NCBI GenBank assembly: GCA_016803235.1
Contig: JADCLI010000046.1
Span: 1 to 48,758, forward strand
Length of the DNA: 48,758 bases
Source of the DNA: Pimelobacter simplex
Lineage (GTDB): Bacteria > Actinomycetota > Actinomycetes > Propionibacteriales > Nocardioidaceae
Direction: 5' to 3'
The notes below the pieces were generated by a model. The model was given only the letters and a program-made list of their open reading frames with translations, was not told where the DNA came from and did not search any database. Positions 1 through 7,399 of the stretch are shown here, one piece after another (positions within the stretch are counted from its first letter, which is position 1; the number at the start of each line of letters is the position of its first letter). The position numbers and the translations under genes are program-made.

Positions 1-38
1 AGGTCTTCGTCATGGTCCAGCCGACCCGCCGTACCTAA
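1..38 (+). CDS. possible C-terminal end of a gene entering from the left
   Basis: One forward frame is open from the left edge to a TAA at 36-38 and reads VFVMVQPTRRT at its end. Only about a dozen residues are visible, so family and function cannot be assigned. It is listed because the frame closes cleanly just before an intergenic region. The 90 bases that follow hold repeated GCGAGCG-type units (about 59-82 and 108-124) and no supported gene. Confidence 0.3.
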   Translation, partial: VFVMVQPTRRT

Positions 39-133
39 CGTCCGTGGTCAGAACAGCTAGCGAGGAAGCGAGCGCAGCGAGGGAAGATCACGCGGGGCGC
101 CCGACATGCGCGAGCGAAGCGAGCGCCAAATGG

Positions 134-592
134 CTAGTGCGGCGCCCAGGCGTCGTCGTCGGCCGTGCGGCTGGTCACCGCGTCGGGGAGGTGGCCGTCG
201 GCGAGCTGCTGGATCGAGACGTCCTCGAAGACCTCGCGCAGCGCGCGGCGGGCGGCGATCCAGACGTGCTGGAGGACCTCGGCGGCCTCGTTGTAGTTGA
301 CCGCCTCGGGGCGCAGGCCGTAGACGGAGACGAGGGGGCCGTCGACGGCGCGGATGACGTCGGCGACGGAGACGGCGGTGGCCTCGCGGGCCATCCGCCA
401 GCCGCCGGACTGGCCGCGCTGGGACATCACGATGCCGGAGCGGCGCAGGTCGGCGAGGATCGCCTGGAGGAAGCCGTGGGGGATGTCCTGGAGGCGTCCG
501 AGCTCCTCCGCGCTCACGGCTCGCCCGTCGGACCTGCTCGCCATGGCGATCAGGGCCCGCAGTGCGTAGTCGGACTTGGCGGAGACGCGCAT
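134..592 (-). CDS. Rrf2-family transcriptional regulator
   Basis: A 152-residue DNA-binding protein of the Rrf2 family. Residues 1-60 form the winged helix-turn-helix, with the family-typical opening RVSAKSDYALRALIAMA and the wing segment SQRGQSGGWRMA. The C-terminal part is a dimerisation helix region (EVLQHVWIAARRALREVF). Well-studied family members (IscR, NsrR, RsrR) sense through an Fe-S cluster bound by cysteines, but this protein has no cysteine, so a cluster sensor of that kind is excluded. It resembles the cysteine-free Rrf2 branch that may sense a metabolite. It is transcribed away from the acyl-CoA dehydrogenase across a 192-bp region and is a candidate regulator of that gene and of itself. 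The ATG at 592 gives the full family length. Confidence 0.85.
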   Translation of the reverse strand: MRVSAKSDYALRALIAMASRSDGRAVSAEELGRLQDIPHGFLQAILADLRRSGIVMSQRGQSGGWRMAREATAVSVADVIRAVDGPLVSVYGLRPEAVNYNEAAEVLQHVWIAARRALREVFEDVSIQQLADGHLPDAVTSRTADDDAWAPH

Positions 593-638
593 GGGACCAG
601 TCTGTCAGATTGCTCGACCTATCCAGTCGATCTAGGTG

Positions 639-659
639 GGGATCGGTGTGAGCGATCCC
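639..659. promoter_or_regulatory. inverted repeat between rrf2 and the acyl-CoA dehydrogenase gene
   Basis: GGGATCG (639-645) and CGATCCC (653-659) form a perfect 7-bp dyad with a 7-bp spacer, 46 bp upstream of the Rrf2 start. Its position in the divergent promoter region suggests an operator, perhaps for the Rrf2 protein. No protein binding is known, and a chance dyad in GC-rich DNA is possible. Confidence 0.4.
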
Positions 660-706
660 GCTACCCCCGTGCTTGCCCGTAGCTAGCACCCCCCGTATCA
701 TTAAGT

Positions 707-718
707 TACTGGTGAGTA
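707..718. promoter_or_regulatory. TACT-GGTG-AGTA palindrome upstream of the acyl-CoA dehydrogenase gene
   Basis: The 12-bp sequence TACTGGTGAGTA has perfect 4-bp arms around GGTG and lies in a locally AT-richer stretch that includes ATTAAGTTACT. It is 66 bp before the assigned GTG start. The form resembles operators of TetR-type regulators of fatty-acid genes, but no specific regulator can be named from the sequence. Confidence 0.35.
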
Positions 719-784
719 GTCGTGCTCATGACAGGTACGACGAAGCCACTCCGCGAATCCCTGGAACTGGAAACGGTGGGAACT

Positions 785-2650
785 GTGAGCCACTACAAGA
801 GCAACCTGCGCGACATCGAGTTCAACCTCTTCGAGCTCTTCAACGTGCAGGACTACCTCGGCACCGGCCTCTACGAGGAGATGGACGCCGACACGGCGCG
901 CGAGATCCTCTCCGAGGTCGAGCGCATCGCGCGTGAGGACCTGGCGGCGTCGTTCGTCGACTCCGACCGGAACCCGCCGGTGTTCGACCCCAAGACGAAC
1001 ACCGCGCCCGTCCCCGCGTCGTTCAAGAAGTCGTACGACACCTGGATGGAGTCCGGCTTCTGGGGCCTGGGCCTGCCGGAGGAGATCGGCGGCACCACCG
1101 CGCCGCCGTCGCTGGTGTGGACCACCGGCGAGATGGTGCTCGGTGCGCAGGCGCCGATCTGGATGTACTGCACCGGCCCCTCGATGGGCTCGGTCGTGTT
1201 CAAGAACGCCAACGGCGTCGCCCGCGACATCCGCATCGCCGAGATCATGGTCGAGCGCCTGTGGGGCGCCACCATGGTGCTCACCGAGCCCGACGCGGGC
1301 TCCGACGTGGGTGCTGGCAAGACCTTCGCCACGCCCAACGAGGACGGCTCCTGGAACATCTCCGGCGTCAAGCGCTTCATCACCAGCGCCGAGTCGGACC
1401 TGCAGGAGAACATCATGCACCTCGTCCTCGCGCGCCCGAAGGGCGTCGAGGGCGTCGGTGGCCCGGGCACCAAGGGCCTGAGCCTGTTCCTCGTGCCGAA
1501 GTACCACTTCGACCACCAGACCGGTGAGCTGACCGGCGAGCGCAACGGCGTCTACGTCACCAACGTCGAGCACAAGATGGGCATCAAGGTGTCCAACACC
1601 TGCGAGCTCACCTTCGGCGACCCGCAGGTCGGCGGCGGCGAGCCCGCCCGGGGCTGGCTGCTCGGCGAGGTCCACGACGGCATCCGCCAGATGTTCGACG
1701 TCATCGAGAACGCCCGGATGATGGTCGGCACCAAGGCCATCGCGACCCTGTCGACGGGCTACCTCAACGCGCTGGAGTTCGCCAAGGAGCGGGTCCAGGG
1801 TGCCGACCTCACCCAGTCCGCCGACAAGGCGGCCCCGCGGGTGACCATCACGCACCACCCCGACGTCCGTCGCTCGCTGATGACCCAGAAGTCGTTCGCC
1901 GAGGCGATGCGCTCGCTGGTCGTGTTCACCGCCACCTGGCAGGACAAGGTCCAGCTCGCCAAGGCCGCCGGCGAGCGCGACGAGCTCGCCGAGGCCGTCA
2001 ACGACCTGCTGCTCCCGATCGTCAAGGGCTACGGCTCGGAGCGCTCGTGGGTGCTGCTCGGCACCGAGTCGCTGCAGACCTTCGGTGGCTCGGGCTTCCT
2101 GCAGGAGTACCCGATCGAGCAGTACGTCCGCGACGCCAAGATCGACACCCTCTACGAGGGCACCACCGCGATCCAGGGCCAGGACTTCTTCTTCCGCAAG
2201 ATCGTCAAGGACCAGGGCAAGGCGCTGGGCCACATCGCGGGTGAGATCAAGGCGTTCATCGAGTCGGAGGCCGGCAACGGTCGCCTCAAGAACGAGCGCG
2301 AGCTGCTGGCGACCGCCCTGGCCGACGCCGAGGCCATGGTCAGCCTGATGATCAACGACCTCATGTCCGCCCAGGACGAGATCAAGAACATCTACAAGGT
2401 CGGCCTCAACACGACGCGCCTGCTGATGGCGCTCGGTGACGTGGTCTGCGCCTGGCTGCTGCTCCGCGGTGCCGAGGTCGCGCTCGCCAAGCTCGACGGC
2501 GGCGCCGGCAACGACCAGGCCTACTACGAGGGCAAGGTCGCCGCGGCCCAGTGGTTCGCGCAGCTCAACCTGCCGCGCCTCTCCGCCGAGCTCAAGATCG
2601 CCCAGGCCACCGGCCTGGACGTGATGGACCTCGACGAGGCCGCGTTCTGA
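785..2650 (+). CDS. large acyl-CoA dehydrogenase (FadE type, about 620 aa)
   Basis: This flavoenzyme oxidises acyl-CoA to 2-enoyl-CoA, the first step of beta-oxidation, and passes electrons to ETF. The protein is 621 residues, the size of the long FadE class rather than the roughly 380-residue short class, because it carries N- and C-terminal extension domains. Visible motifs are LTEPDAGSD near residue 166 (flavin/substrate loop) and YEGTTAIQGQDFF near residue 457, which supplies the usual catalytic-glutamate region. The GTG at 785 is preferred over the ATG at 722: GGTGGGA lies just upstream and the protein then begins with the family-typical SHYKSNLRDIEFNLFELF. The gene stands alone, with an Rrf2 gene divergent upstream and a strong hairpin downstream. 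Chain-length preference cannot be read from sequence. Confidence 0.9.
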   Translation: MSHYKSNLRDIEFNLFELFNVQDYLGTGLYEEMDADTAREILSEVERIAREDLAASFVDSDRNPPVFDPKTNTAPVPASFKKSYDTWMESGFWGLGLPEEIGGTTAPPSLVWTTGEMVLGAQAPIWMYCTGPSMGSVVFKNANGVARDIRIAEIMVERLWGATMVLTEPDAGSDVGAGKTFATPNEDGSWNISGVKRFITSAESDLQENIMHLVLARPKGVEGVGGPGTKGLSLFLVPKYHFDHQTGELTGERNGVYVTNVEHKMGIKVSNTCELTFGDPQVGGGEPARGWLLGEVHDGIRQMFDVIENARMMVGTKAIATLSTGYLNALEFAKERVQGADLTQSADKAAPRVTITHHPDVRRSLMTQKSFAEAMRSLVVFTATWQDKVQLAKAAGERDELAEAVNDLLLPIVKGYGSERSWVLLGTESLQTFGGSGFLQEYPIEQYVRDAKIDTLYEGTTAIQGQDFFFRKIVKDQGKALGHIAGEIKAFIESEAGNGRLKNERELLATALADAEAMVSLMINDLMSAQDEIKNIYKVGLNTTRLLMALGDVVCAWLLLRGAEVALAKLDGGAGNDQAYYEGKVAAAQWFAQLNLPRLSAELKIAQATGLDVMDLDEAAF

Positions 2651-2668
2651 TCGCACGCCGAGTCACGC

Positions 2669-2705
2669 ACGACGGCCGCTCCGGGGAACCCGGGGCGGCC
2701 GTCGT
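2669..2705 (+). terminator. hairpin terminator after the acyl-CoA dehydrogenase gene
   Basis: ACGACGGCCGC (2669-2679) pairs with GCGGCCGTCGT (2695-2705), and the intervening bases contain a second short stem, CCGGG-gaa-CCCGG. There is no clear U-tract, as is common for actinobacterial terminators. It begins 18 bp after the stop codon. Confidence 0.65.
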
Positions 2706-2742
2706 CGTACGTCGACGGCCCGGTTTCGCCTATGGTCTGCGG

Positions 2743-3834
2743 GTGCCTCGCTCCGCTCCGCGCCTCGCCTGCTGCCTCGCCGTCCTCTCCGCGCTGGTGC
2801 TGACGCTGTGCGGTACGCCGGCCCGCGCCGACGACCGGCAGTACCCCCAGCCGTACTTCAACGGCAACGTCGGCGACCCGAGCGTCGCCATGGTCGGCAA
2901 GCGGATGGTCGTGGTGGCCACCGGACCGCAGGTCAACCGGGCGTTCAAGGACCCCGGGCGCCCGTGGCGCTACCAGCAGCCGGTGCTCACCCACCGTCCG
3001 TCGTGGGCGATCGCGGAGGGCGGCATCTGGGCCGCGGACATCGCGAAGGTCGGCCGGAAGTGGCTGCTCTACTACGCCGTCCCCGTCGCGGGCCTCGGTG
3101 ACTTCGGGCGCTGCATCGGCGTCGCGGTGGCGAAGAAGGCGCTCGACGCTTTCAAGCCGGTCGGCACGCGGCCCCTGGTGTGCCCCTCACGCGCGCTGGT
3201 GCCCACCGCGCAGGACCCCGTGGCCACGCCGGACCTGCCGAGCCGCGGCATCATCGACCCGTCGCTGTACCGCGAGGGGAAGCAGAACTACCTGCTCTAC
3301 AAGACCGACGGCAAGCCGTCCTCGATCCGGCTGCTGCCGCTGAGCAAGAACGGCCGGCGGGTGCGCACCGGCCAGGACCCCGCCAACCCGAGCACCGAGC
3401 TGGTCCGCTCCGCCGGCGTCGTCGAGAACCCCGTCCTGGCGCGGCACGCCGGCCTCTACTACCTGTTCGCCTCCGAGGGCGACTTCGCCCGCTGCTCCTA
3501 CCAGCAGACCTGGCGCCAGTCCGCGTCCCTGACCGACTGGTCGCTCGCCGTCCCCACCGTGCTGCTCGACAGCACCATCACGCAGGGGCTCTGCGGACCG
3601 GCGGGCGGCGACATCCTCAAGCACCGCGGCCGCACCACCCTCTACTTCCACGGCTGGGTGCGGCTGCACTCCTCGAAGCCGAAGGGCGCCAACTACTGGG
3701 CGTGGAACGGCGGCGAGAAGTACGGCCGGCGGGCGATGTACGCAGCGCGACTGACCTTCCCGGGCGGCGTACCGACCGTGAAGAAGTACCTCTCGCGCAC
3801 CGGCGTCCCACAGCGCGTTCCGGCGCCCTACTGA
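2743..3834 (+). CDS. secreted GH43-like five-bladed beta-propeller protein
   Basis: A 363-residue exported protein with a signal peptide (hydrophobic run about residues 8-24, cleavage probably after ARA at 27-29). The mature part looks like glycoside hydrolase family 43, enzymes that cut arabinan, xylan or related glycans. The three expected acidic residues are in typical settings: Asp45 in GDPSVAM, Asp172 in IIDPSLY and Glu228 in VVENPVL. This places it in the GH43 clan but does not fix the substrate. The GTG at 2743 is chosen because TATGGT (a -10 box) ends 7 nt before it, suggesting a leaderless message, and because it starts directly on the signal peptide. A non-catalytic glycan-binding role is possible. 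Confidence 0.7.
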   Translation: MPRSAPRLACCLAVLSALVLTLCGTPARADDRQYPQPYFNGNVGDPSVAMVGKRMVVVATGPQVNRAFKDPGRPWRYQQPVLTHRPSWAIAEGGIWAADIAKVGRKWLLYYAVPVAGLGDFGRCIGVAVAKKALDAFKPVGTRPLVCPSRALVPTAQDPVATPDLPSRGIIDPSLYREGKQNYLLYKTDGKPSSIRLLPLSKNGRRVRTGQDPANPSTELVRSAGVVENPVLARHAGLYYLFASEGDFARCSYQQTWRQSASLTDWSLAVPTVLLDSTITQGLCGPAGGDILKHRGRTTLYFHGWVRLHSSKPKGANYWAWNGGEKYGRRAMYAARLTFPGGVPTVKKYLSRTGVPQRVPAPY

Positions 3835-3859
3835 CCCCAGGCTCTGTAGGGTCGGCGAC

Positions 3860-4675
3860 ATGAGCGACCGCGAGCTGCTGGCCGGCTACGTCGAGAACTG
3901 GTGGAGCGCGGTCGGTGACTTCGTCGCCCTGCTCGAGGAGCTCGACCCGGAGGACTGGAGCACGCCGACCGACCTCGCCGGCTGGGACGTGAAGGCGGTC
4001 GCCTCCCACACCGCCCACCTGGAGTCGATCCTCGCCGGCGGCCCCGAGGAGAGCGCGGACATCGGCGACCCGGCGCACGTCACCGGTCCGATGGGGCAGT
4101 TCACCGAGATCGGCGTCGTCACCCGCCGCGACCGCGACCCGGCCTCGATCGTCGAGGAGATCCGGACGACGACCGCGGCCCGCCGCGCGGCGCTGAGTGC
4201 CACGCCACCGCAGGACCCGGCCGCGCCGGCTGACGGCATCTTCGGCCTGATCGGCTGGAACACCCGCACCCTGCTGCGCAACCGCCCGCTCGACGTGTGG
4301 ATGCACGAGCAGGACATCCGCCGCGCCGTCGGTCGCCCCGGCGGCCTCGACAGCCCGGGCGCCCAGCACACCGCCGACTACCTCGTCGAGGCGTTCGGGT
4401 TCGTCGTCGGCAAGCGGGTCGCCCCGCCCGCCGGTACGACGGCCGTGCTCGCCGTCGAGGGCAGCGCGCCGATCGCGGTGCAGGTCGGCGACGACGGGCG
4501 GGCGCAGCGGCTGGCCGACGTACCGGACGACCCGACCGTCGCCGTCGCGATGGACCGGGAGAGCTTCATCGTGCTGGCCGGCGGTCGTCGTACCACCGCG
4601 CCGGGGGCCGTCACCATCACCGGCGACCGGGCGTTGGGAGAGCGGATCGTCGCCGGCCTCGCCACCACGCCGTAG
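3860..4675 (+). CDS. maleylpyruvate isomerase/DinB-fold family protein
   Basis: A 271-residue protein with an N-terminal four-helix MDMPI_N/DinB-like domain and a C-terminal domain resembling the second half of mycothiol-dependent maleylpyruvate isomerase. Likely metal ligands are His50 and His53 (ASHTAHLES) and His149 (DVWMHEQD). In Actinobacteria such proteins are mycothiol-dependent S-transferases or isomerases, but most have no assigned substrate. The ATG is preceded by TAGGGT with a 7-nt gap, so the message is probably leaderless. The next SDR gene starts 7 nt after the stop, so the two are probably co-transcribed. An actual maleylpyruvate role is unlikely without gentisate genes nearby. 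Confidence 0.75.
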   Translation: MSDRELLAGYVENWWSAVGDFVALLEELDPEDWSTPTDLAGWDVKAVASHTAHLESILAGGPEESADIGDPAHVTGPMGQFTEIGVVTRRDRDPASIVEEIRTTTAARRAALSATPPQDPAAPADGIFGLIGWNTRTLLRNRPLDVWMHEQDIRRAVGRPGGLDSPGAQHTADYLVEAFGFVVGKRVAPPAGTTAVLAVEGSAPIAVQVGDDGRAQRLADVPDDPTVAVAMDRESFIVLAGGRRTTAPGAVTITGDRALGERIVAGLATTP

Positions 4676-4682
4676 GGGAGAC

Positions 4683-5609
4683 ATGTCTGACTGGAACGTC
4701 GCCGACCTGCCCGACCAGACCGGCCGGACCATCGTGGTCACCGGCCCGACGCTCGGCGGGCTCGGCCACCACACGGCGCTCGAGCTCGCGCGCCGCGGTG
4801 GCCGGGTGATCCTCGCCGGGCGCAACCCGGCGAAGGTCGAGGAGACCGTCGCCGCGATCCGGGTCGAGGTGCCGAAGGCGCAGCTCGAGGCGCTGCACCT
4901 CGACCTCGCCAGCCTGAGCTCGGTCCGCACCGCCGCGGCCGCCGCGGCGCAGGTCGGTCCGATCGACGTCCTGGTCAACAACGCGGGCGTGATGGGCACG
5001 AAGTACTCCCGCACCGCCGACGGCCTCGAGCTGCAGATGGCCACCAACCACTTCGGACCGTTCCTGCTCACCGGCCTGCTGCTGCCGCAGCTCGTGCAGA
5101 GCGAGGACGGCCGCGTCGTCACGGTGTCCTCGCTCTTCCACACCTTCGCCGGCAGGGCGCCGCTCGGTCCGCCGCGCGAGCAGAAGGGCCGCTACAACAC
5201 CTGGCGTGTCTACGGCCAGACCAAGCTCGCCAACCTCTACCTCACCTCCGAGCTCGAGCGTCGCCTGCGCGCGGCCGACCTCCCCGTCCGCGCGCTGGCC
5301 GCGCACCCGGGCTTCGCCGGGACCCACCTCGCCGCCAACGGACAGTACGGCCGCTCCTCGGGCGGCATCGCCTCGATCCTGGACGCCGGCGTGAAGGCGG
5401 TCTCCCAGACCGCGGAGGCCGGCGCCTGGCCGACGCTGATGGCCGCGACCGCCGACCTTCCCGGTGACACCTTCGTCGGTCCCGGCGGCTTCCGCCAGCT
5501 CTCCGGCCGGCCGCGCGTCGTCGGCCGGAGCCGGCTGGCCCGCAACGAGGAGAACGCGCGCCGGCTGTGGGAGATCAGCGAGCAGACCGTGGACCTGCGC
5601 TACCCCTGA
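4683..5609 (+). CDS. short-chain dehydrogenase/reductase
   Basis: A 308-residue NAD(P)-dependent oxidoreductase of the SDR superfamily, closest in style to the retinol-dehydrogenase-like or WWOX-like SDRs. Visible elements are the nucleotide loop TGPTLGGLG (about residues 18-26), the NNAG motif near residue 100, the active-site serine in TVSSLF, and the Tyr177/Lys181 pair in VYGQTK. The start has a good ribosome site (GGGGAGAC before ATG). It is the second gene of a short operon with the MDMPI-fold protein. The substrate is unknown; a lipid or xenobiotic carbonyl or alcohol is likely from the family. Confidence 0.85.
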   Translation: MSDWNVADLPDQTGRTIVVTGPTLGGLGHHTALELARRGGRVILAGRNPAKVEETVAAIRVEVPKAQLEALHLDLASLSSVRTAAAAAAQVGPIDVLVNNAGVMGTKYSRTADGLELQMATNHFGPFLLTGLLLPQLVQSEDGRVVTVSSLFHTFAGRAPLGPPREQKGRYNTWRVYGQTKLANLYLTSELERRLRAADLPVRALAAHPGFAGTHLAANGQYGRSSGGIASILDAGVKAVSQTAEAGAWPTLMAATADLPGDTFVGPGGFRQLSGRPRVVGRSRLARNEENARRLWEISEQTVDLRYP

Positions 5610-5628
5610 GCCGATGGCTCACCTTCCC

Positions 5629-5693
5629 GCGTCGCACCTGACGAATGGGCTGTGAAATCGGGCGATGCGCAGCCCATTCGTCAGGTGCGACGC
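5629..5693. terminator. 24-bp perfect inverted repeat, bidirectional terminator
   Basis: The arms at 5629-5652 and 5670-5693 are exact reverse complements over 24 bp with a 17-nt loop. They lie between the convergent SDR and mini Cys-rich genes, so the structure can end transcription from both sides. The right arm ends 4 bp before the stop codon of the minus-strand gene. Confidence 0.75.
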
Positions 5694-5696
5694 GGA

Positions 5697-5849
5697 TCAG
5701 GCGGCCAGGGGCAGCGAGCCCGGCATCACCGTCGGCGCGCAGTCGCAGCTGTCGCTGCAGGCGAGGAAGGTGTGCACGGCGTGGCCGCACGCGGGGCACG
5801 GCAGGTCGTGGCTGAGGTGCTGGTGCTGGGTCTCCGTGGTGGTCCACAT
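5697..5849 (-). CDS. 50-residue Cys/His-rich mini protein, copy 1
   Basis: A very small protein starting MWTTTETQHQHL, with the core HDLPCPACGHAVHTFLAC followed by SDSCDCAPTVMPGS. The CPAC pair, several His residues and the C-x3-C-x-C group could bind zinc or another metal, or protect against thiol stress; no named family is recognised. The start is chosen from a strong ribosome site (GAAGGAGA, 8 nt before ATG). A longer in-frame start (MSYQGEP) exists upstream but lacks a ribosome site. A clear paralogue lies at 6273-6413, and a DUF1294 gene sits between them. Conservation of the whole core between the two copies supports a real protein. Confidence 0.75.
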   Translation of the reverse strand: MWTTTETQHQHLSHDLPCPACGHAVHTFLACSDSCDCAPTVMPGSLPLAA

Positions 5850-5965
5850 GGCCGTGTCTCCTTCGTGGTCTCGGCTGCTTCTACTAGGACGACGAAGCGG
5901 CTCGCCCTGATACGACATGGTGGGCGCGGAAATCTTGCAGAAAGTCCTGCAGTCCCGTTGAGCGG

Positions 5966-6259
5966 TCAACCGGCGAGGAGCAGCACGGTGGCGGCACCGG
6001 CCACATTGGTGACGACGGTCAGCCACAGCACCGCGACGAACGGCTGCTTGCGGGTCTTGTGCCGGAACAGCCGACGCCCCGCGAGCGCACCGGGCCAGCC
6101 GCCGAGCAGTGCGACGAGGTGCAGCGTCGACTCGCGGGTGCGCCACTCGCCACGCTGGGCGGCACGCTTGTCGGCACGGTAGAGGACGAGGGCGACGAGG
6201 CTGAGGACGCCGTACGCCGCGCCCAGGGCGAGCAGGACGTCCGTGCGTTCGATGACCAC
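5966..6259 (-). CDS. DUF1294 small membrane protein
   Basis: A 97-residue inner-membrane protein with about three hydrophobic segments (roughly residues 7-27, 45-60 and 74-96). It carries the DUF1294 signature: HLVALLGGWPGALAGRR followed by LFRHKTRKQPF, then a terminal membrane helix. The family has no established function. In some bacteria the domain is fused to a cold-shock domain; here it stands alone. It is flanked on both sides by paralogous mini Cys-rich genes on the same strand. The 116 bp between it and copy 1 contain no other gene but may hold that gene's promoter. Confidence 0.85.
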   Translation of the reverse strand: MVIERTDVLLALGAAYGVLSLVALVLYRADKRAAQRGEWRTRESTLHLVALLGGWPGALAGRRLFRHKTRKQPFVAVLWLTVVTNVAGAATVLLLAG

Positions 6260-6272
6260 GGGCCGAAGCGTG

Positions 6273-6413
6273 TCAGGCCGCGGCGAAGGCGCTGGACCCG
6301 GGCATCACCGTCCGCGCGCAGTCGCAGGTGTCGCTGCACGCGAGGAAGGTGTGTGCGGCGTGGCCGCAGGCCAGGCACGGCAGGTCGTGGCTGAGGTGCT
6401 CCGTGCGGTCCAT
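6273..6413 (-). CDS. 46-residue Cys/His-rich mini protein, copy 2
   Basis: Starts MDRTEHLSHDLPCLACG and continues HAAHTFLACSDTCDCARTVM, so about 25 of 30 core residues match copy 1 at 5697-5849. The cysteine and histidine spacing is fully kept (C-x2-C, H, H, C-x3-C-x-C), indicating selection on those side chains. GAGAGGGGG precedes the ATG as ribosome site. It ends 14 bp before the DUF1294 start and may share its transcript. Function is unknown; metal binding is an inference from the ligands. Confidence 0.75.
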   Translation of the reverse strand: MDRTEHLSHDLPCLACGHAAHTFLACSDTCDCARTVMPGSSAFAAA

Positions 6414-6483
6414 GGCTGGCCCCCTCTCGGTGTGGTCGGTACCTGATCAGGATGACCTGACCGGCGTGCCCGACTCATCGGCC

Positions 6484-6518
6484 GTTCGGGCCCGAACCCG
6501 AGTGGTCCGGATGGACCA
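6484..6518 (-). terminator. palindrome and small hairpin downstream of the crotonase gene
   Basis: GTTCGGGCCCGAAC (6484-6497) is a perfect 14-bp palindrome. It is followed by TGGTCC-ggat-GGACCA (6503-6518), a 6-bp stem with a tetraloop. Both lie 19-53 bp beyond the crotonase stop codon on the minus strand and upstream of the mini-protein promoter. A terminator is likely; the palindrome could instead be an operator. Confidence 0.4.
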
Positions 6519-6536
6519 GGCGGTGGCTCGACCGGG

Positions 6537-7343
6537 TCAGCGGCCGCGCGGGCCGTAGACGGCGTCGGCCTTCTTGAAGGCCGCCTCGCGCGCTGCCTTG
6601 GTGTTGCGCGCGGCGAGGAGGTAGGCCTGCTCGATCCGCTCCCGGGCGAAGGTACGGCGCGGGGCGGCGCTCCAGGTGTCGTTGAACAGCCGCTTCGCGG
6701 CGGCGAGCGCGTCCGGGGACTTCTGCGAGAGCTCGCTCGCGAGGCGCAGGGCGCCGGCGAGCGGGTCGTTGTCGAGGCGGGTGACCAGCCCGAGCTCGTG
6801 GGCCCGCGAGCCGTCGAAGATCTCGGCGGTCATGGTGAGCAGCTTGGCCTGGTCGATGCCGACGAGCTCCTTGAGGGCCTGGATGCCGGACATGTCGGGA
6901 ATCAGCCCCCACTTGCCCTCGAGCACCGACCAGCGGGAGTCGGGGGTGGCGATCCGGAAGTCGGCGGCGAGCGCGATCTGCAGACCGCCGCCCAGGCAGT
7001 GGCCGTGGACGGCGGCGATCACCGGCACGGGGATCCGGCGGAATGCCCACGGGGCCTCCTGGAAGGTGTTGGTGCCGCGCAGCGGGCGCGGGACGAAGGC
7101 CTTCGCGACGCCGGCCGGGTTGCGGAGCACCGACGCGAAGTCGAGTCCGGCGCAGAAGGCATCGCCCTCGCCGCTGACCACGACGGCGCGCAACGTCTTG
7201 TCACGGCGCAGCGCGTGGGCGGTGGCGACGAGGTCGTCGAGGATGTCGAGCGTCAGCGCGTTGAGCTTGTCGGGGCGGTCCAGCCGGACGTGGGCGATGC
7301 CGTCGGTGATCGTGCAGCTGACGTGGCCGTCGCGGGTGCTCAT
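6537..7343 (-). CDS. enoyl-CoA hydratase/isomerase (crotonase) family protein
   Basis: A 268-residue crotonase-fold enzyme acting on acyl-CoA thioesters. The oxyanion-hole segments are GDAFCAGLDFAS and AAVHGHCLGGGLQIALA. One expected acidic residue is kept in VLEGKWGL, but the second catalytic glutamate region reads LIPDMSGIQ rather than the usual IPGAGGTQ. It may therefore be an isomerase or an atypical hydratase. The ATG at 7343 gives the normal family length and start (HVSCTITDGIAHVRLDRPDK). It is transcribed alone, with a hairpin downstream. Substrate is not predictable; a fatty-acid or related CoA-ester role fits the neighbouring lipid genes. Confidence 0.85.
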   Translation of the reverse strand: MSTRDGHVSCTITDGIAHVRLDRPDKLNALTLDILDDLVATAHALRRDKTLRAVVVSGEGDAFCAGLDFASVLRNPAGVAKAFVPRPLRGTNTFQEAPWAFRRIPVPVIAAVHGHCLGGGLQIALAADFRIATPDSRWSVLEGKWGLIPDMSGIQALKELVGIDQAKLLTMTAEIFDGSRAHELGLVTRLDNDPLAGALRLASELSQKSPDALAAAKRLFNDTWSAAPRRTFARERIEQAYLLAARNTKAAREAAFKKADAVYGPRGR

Positions 7344-7399
7344 GGACCCGATGCTACCCGCAGGTAACTTGGTGGGCCAGCCGGTCGGTCCCTGCCGGT

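Noticed and set aside
59..130. GCGAGCGAAGCGAGC-type repeats considered as a CRISPR or tandem array
   Set aside because: Units are short, irregular and without spacers of constant length.
701..2656. A 651-residue open frame opposite the acyl-CoA dehydrogenase
   Set aside because: Same shadow effect; no motif, no ribosome site, and it covers a gene of certain identity.
3860..4675. True maleylpyruvate isomerase of gentisate degradation
   Set aside because: No gentisate dioxygenase or fumarylpyruvate hydrolase gene in the neighbourhood; only the fold is supported.
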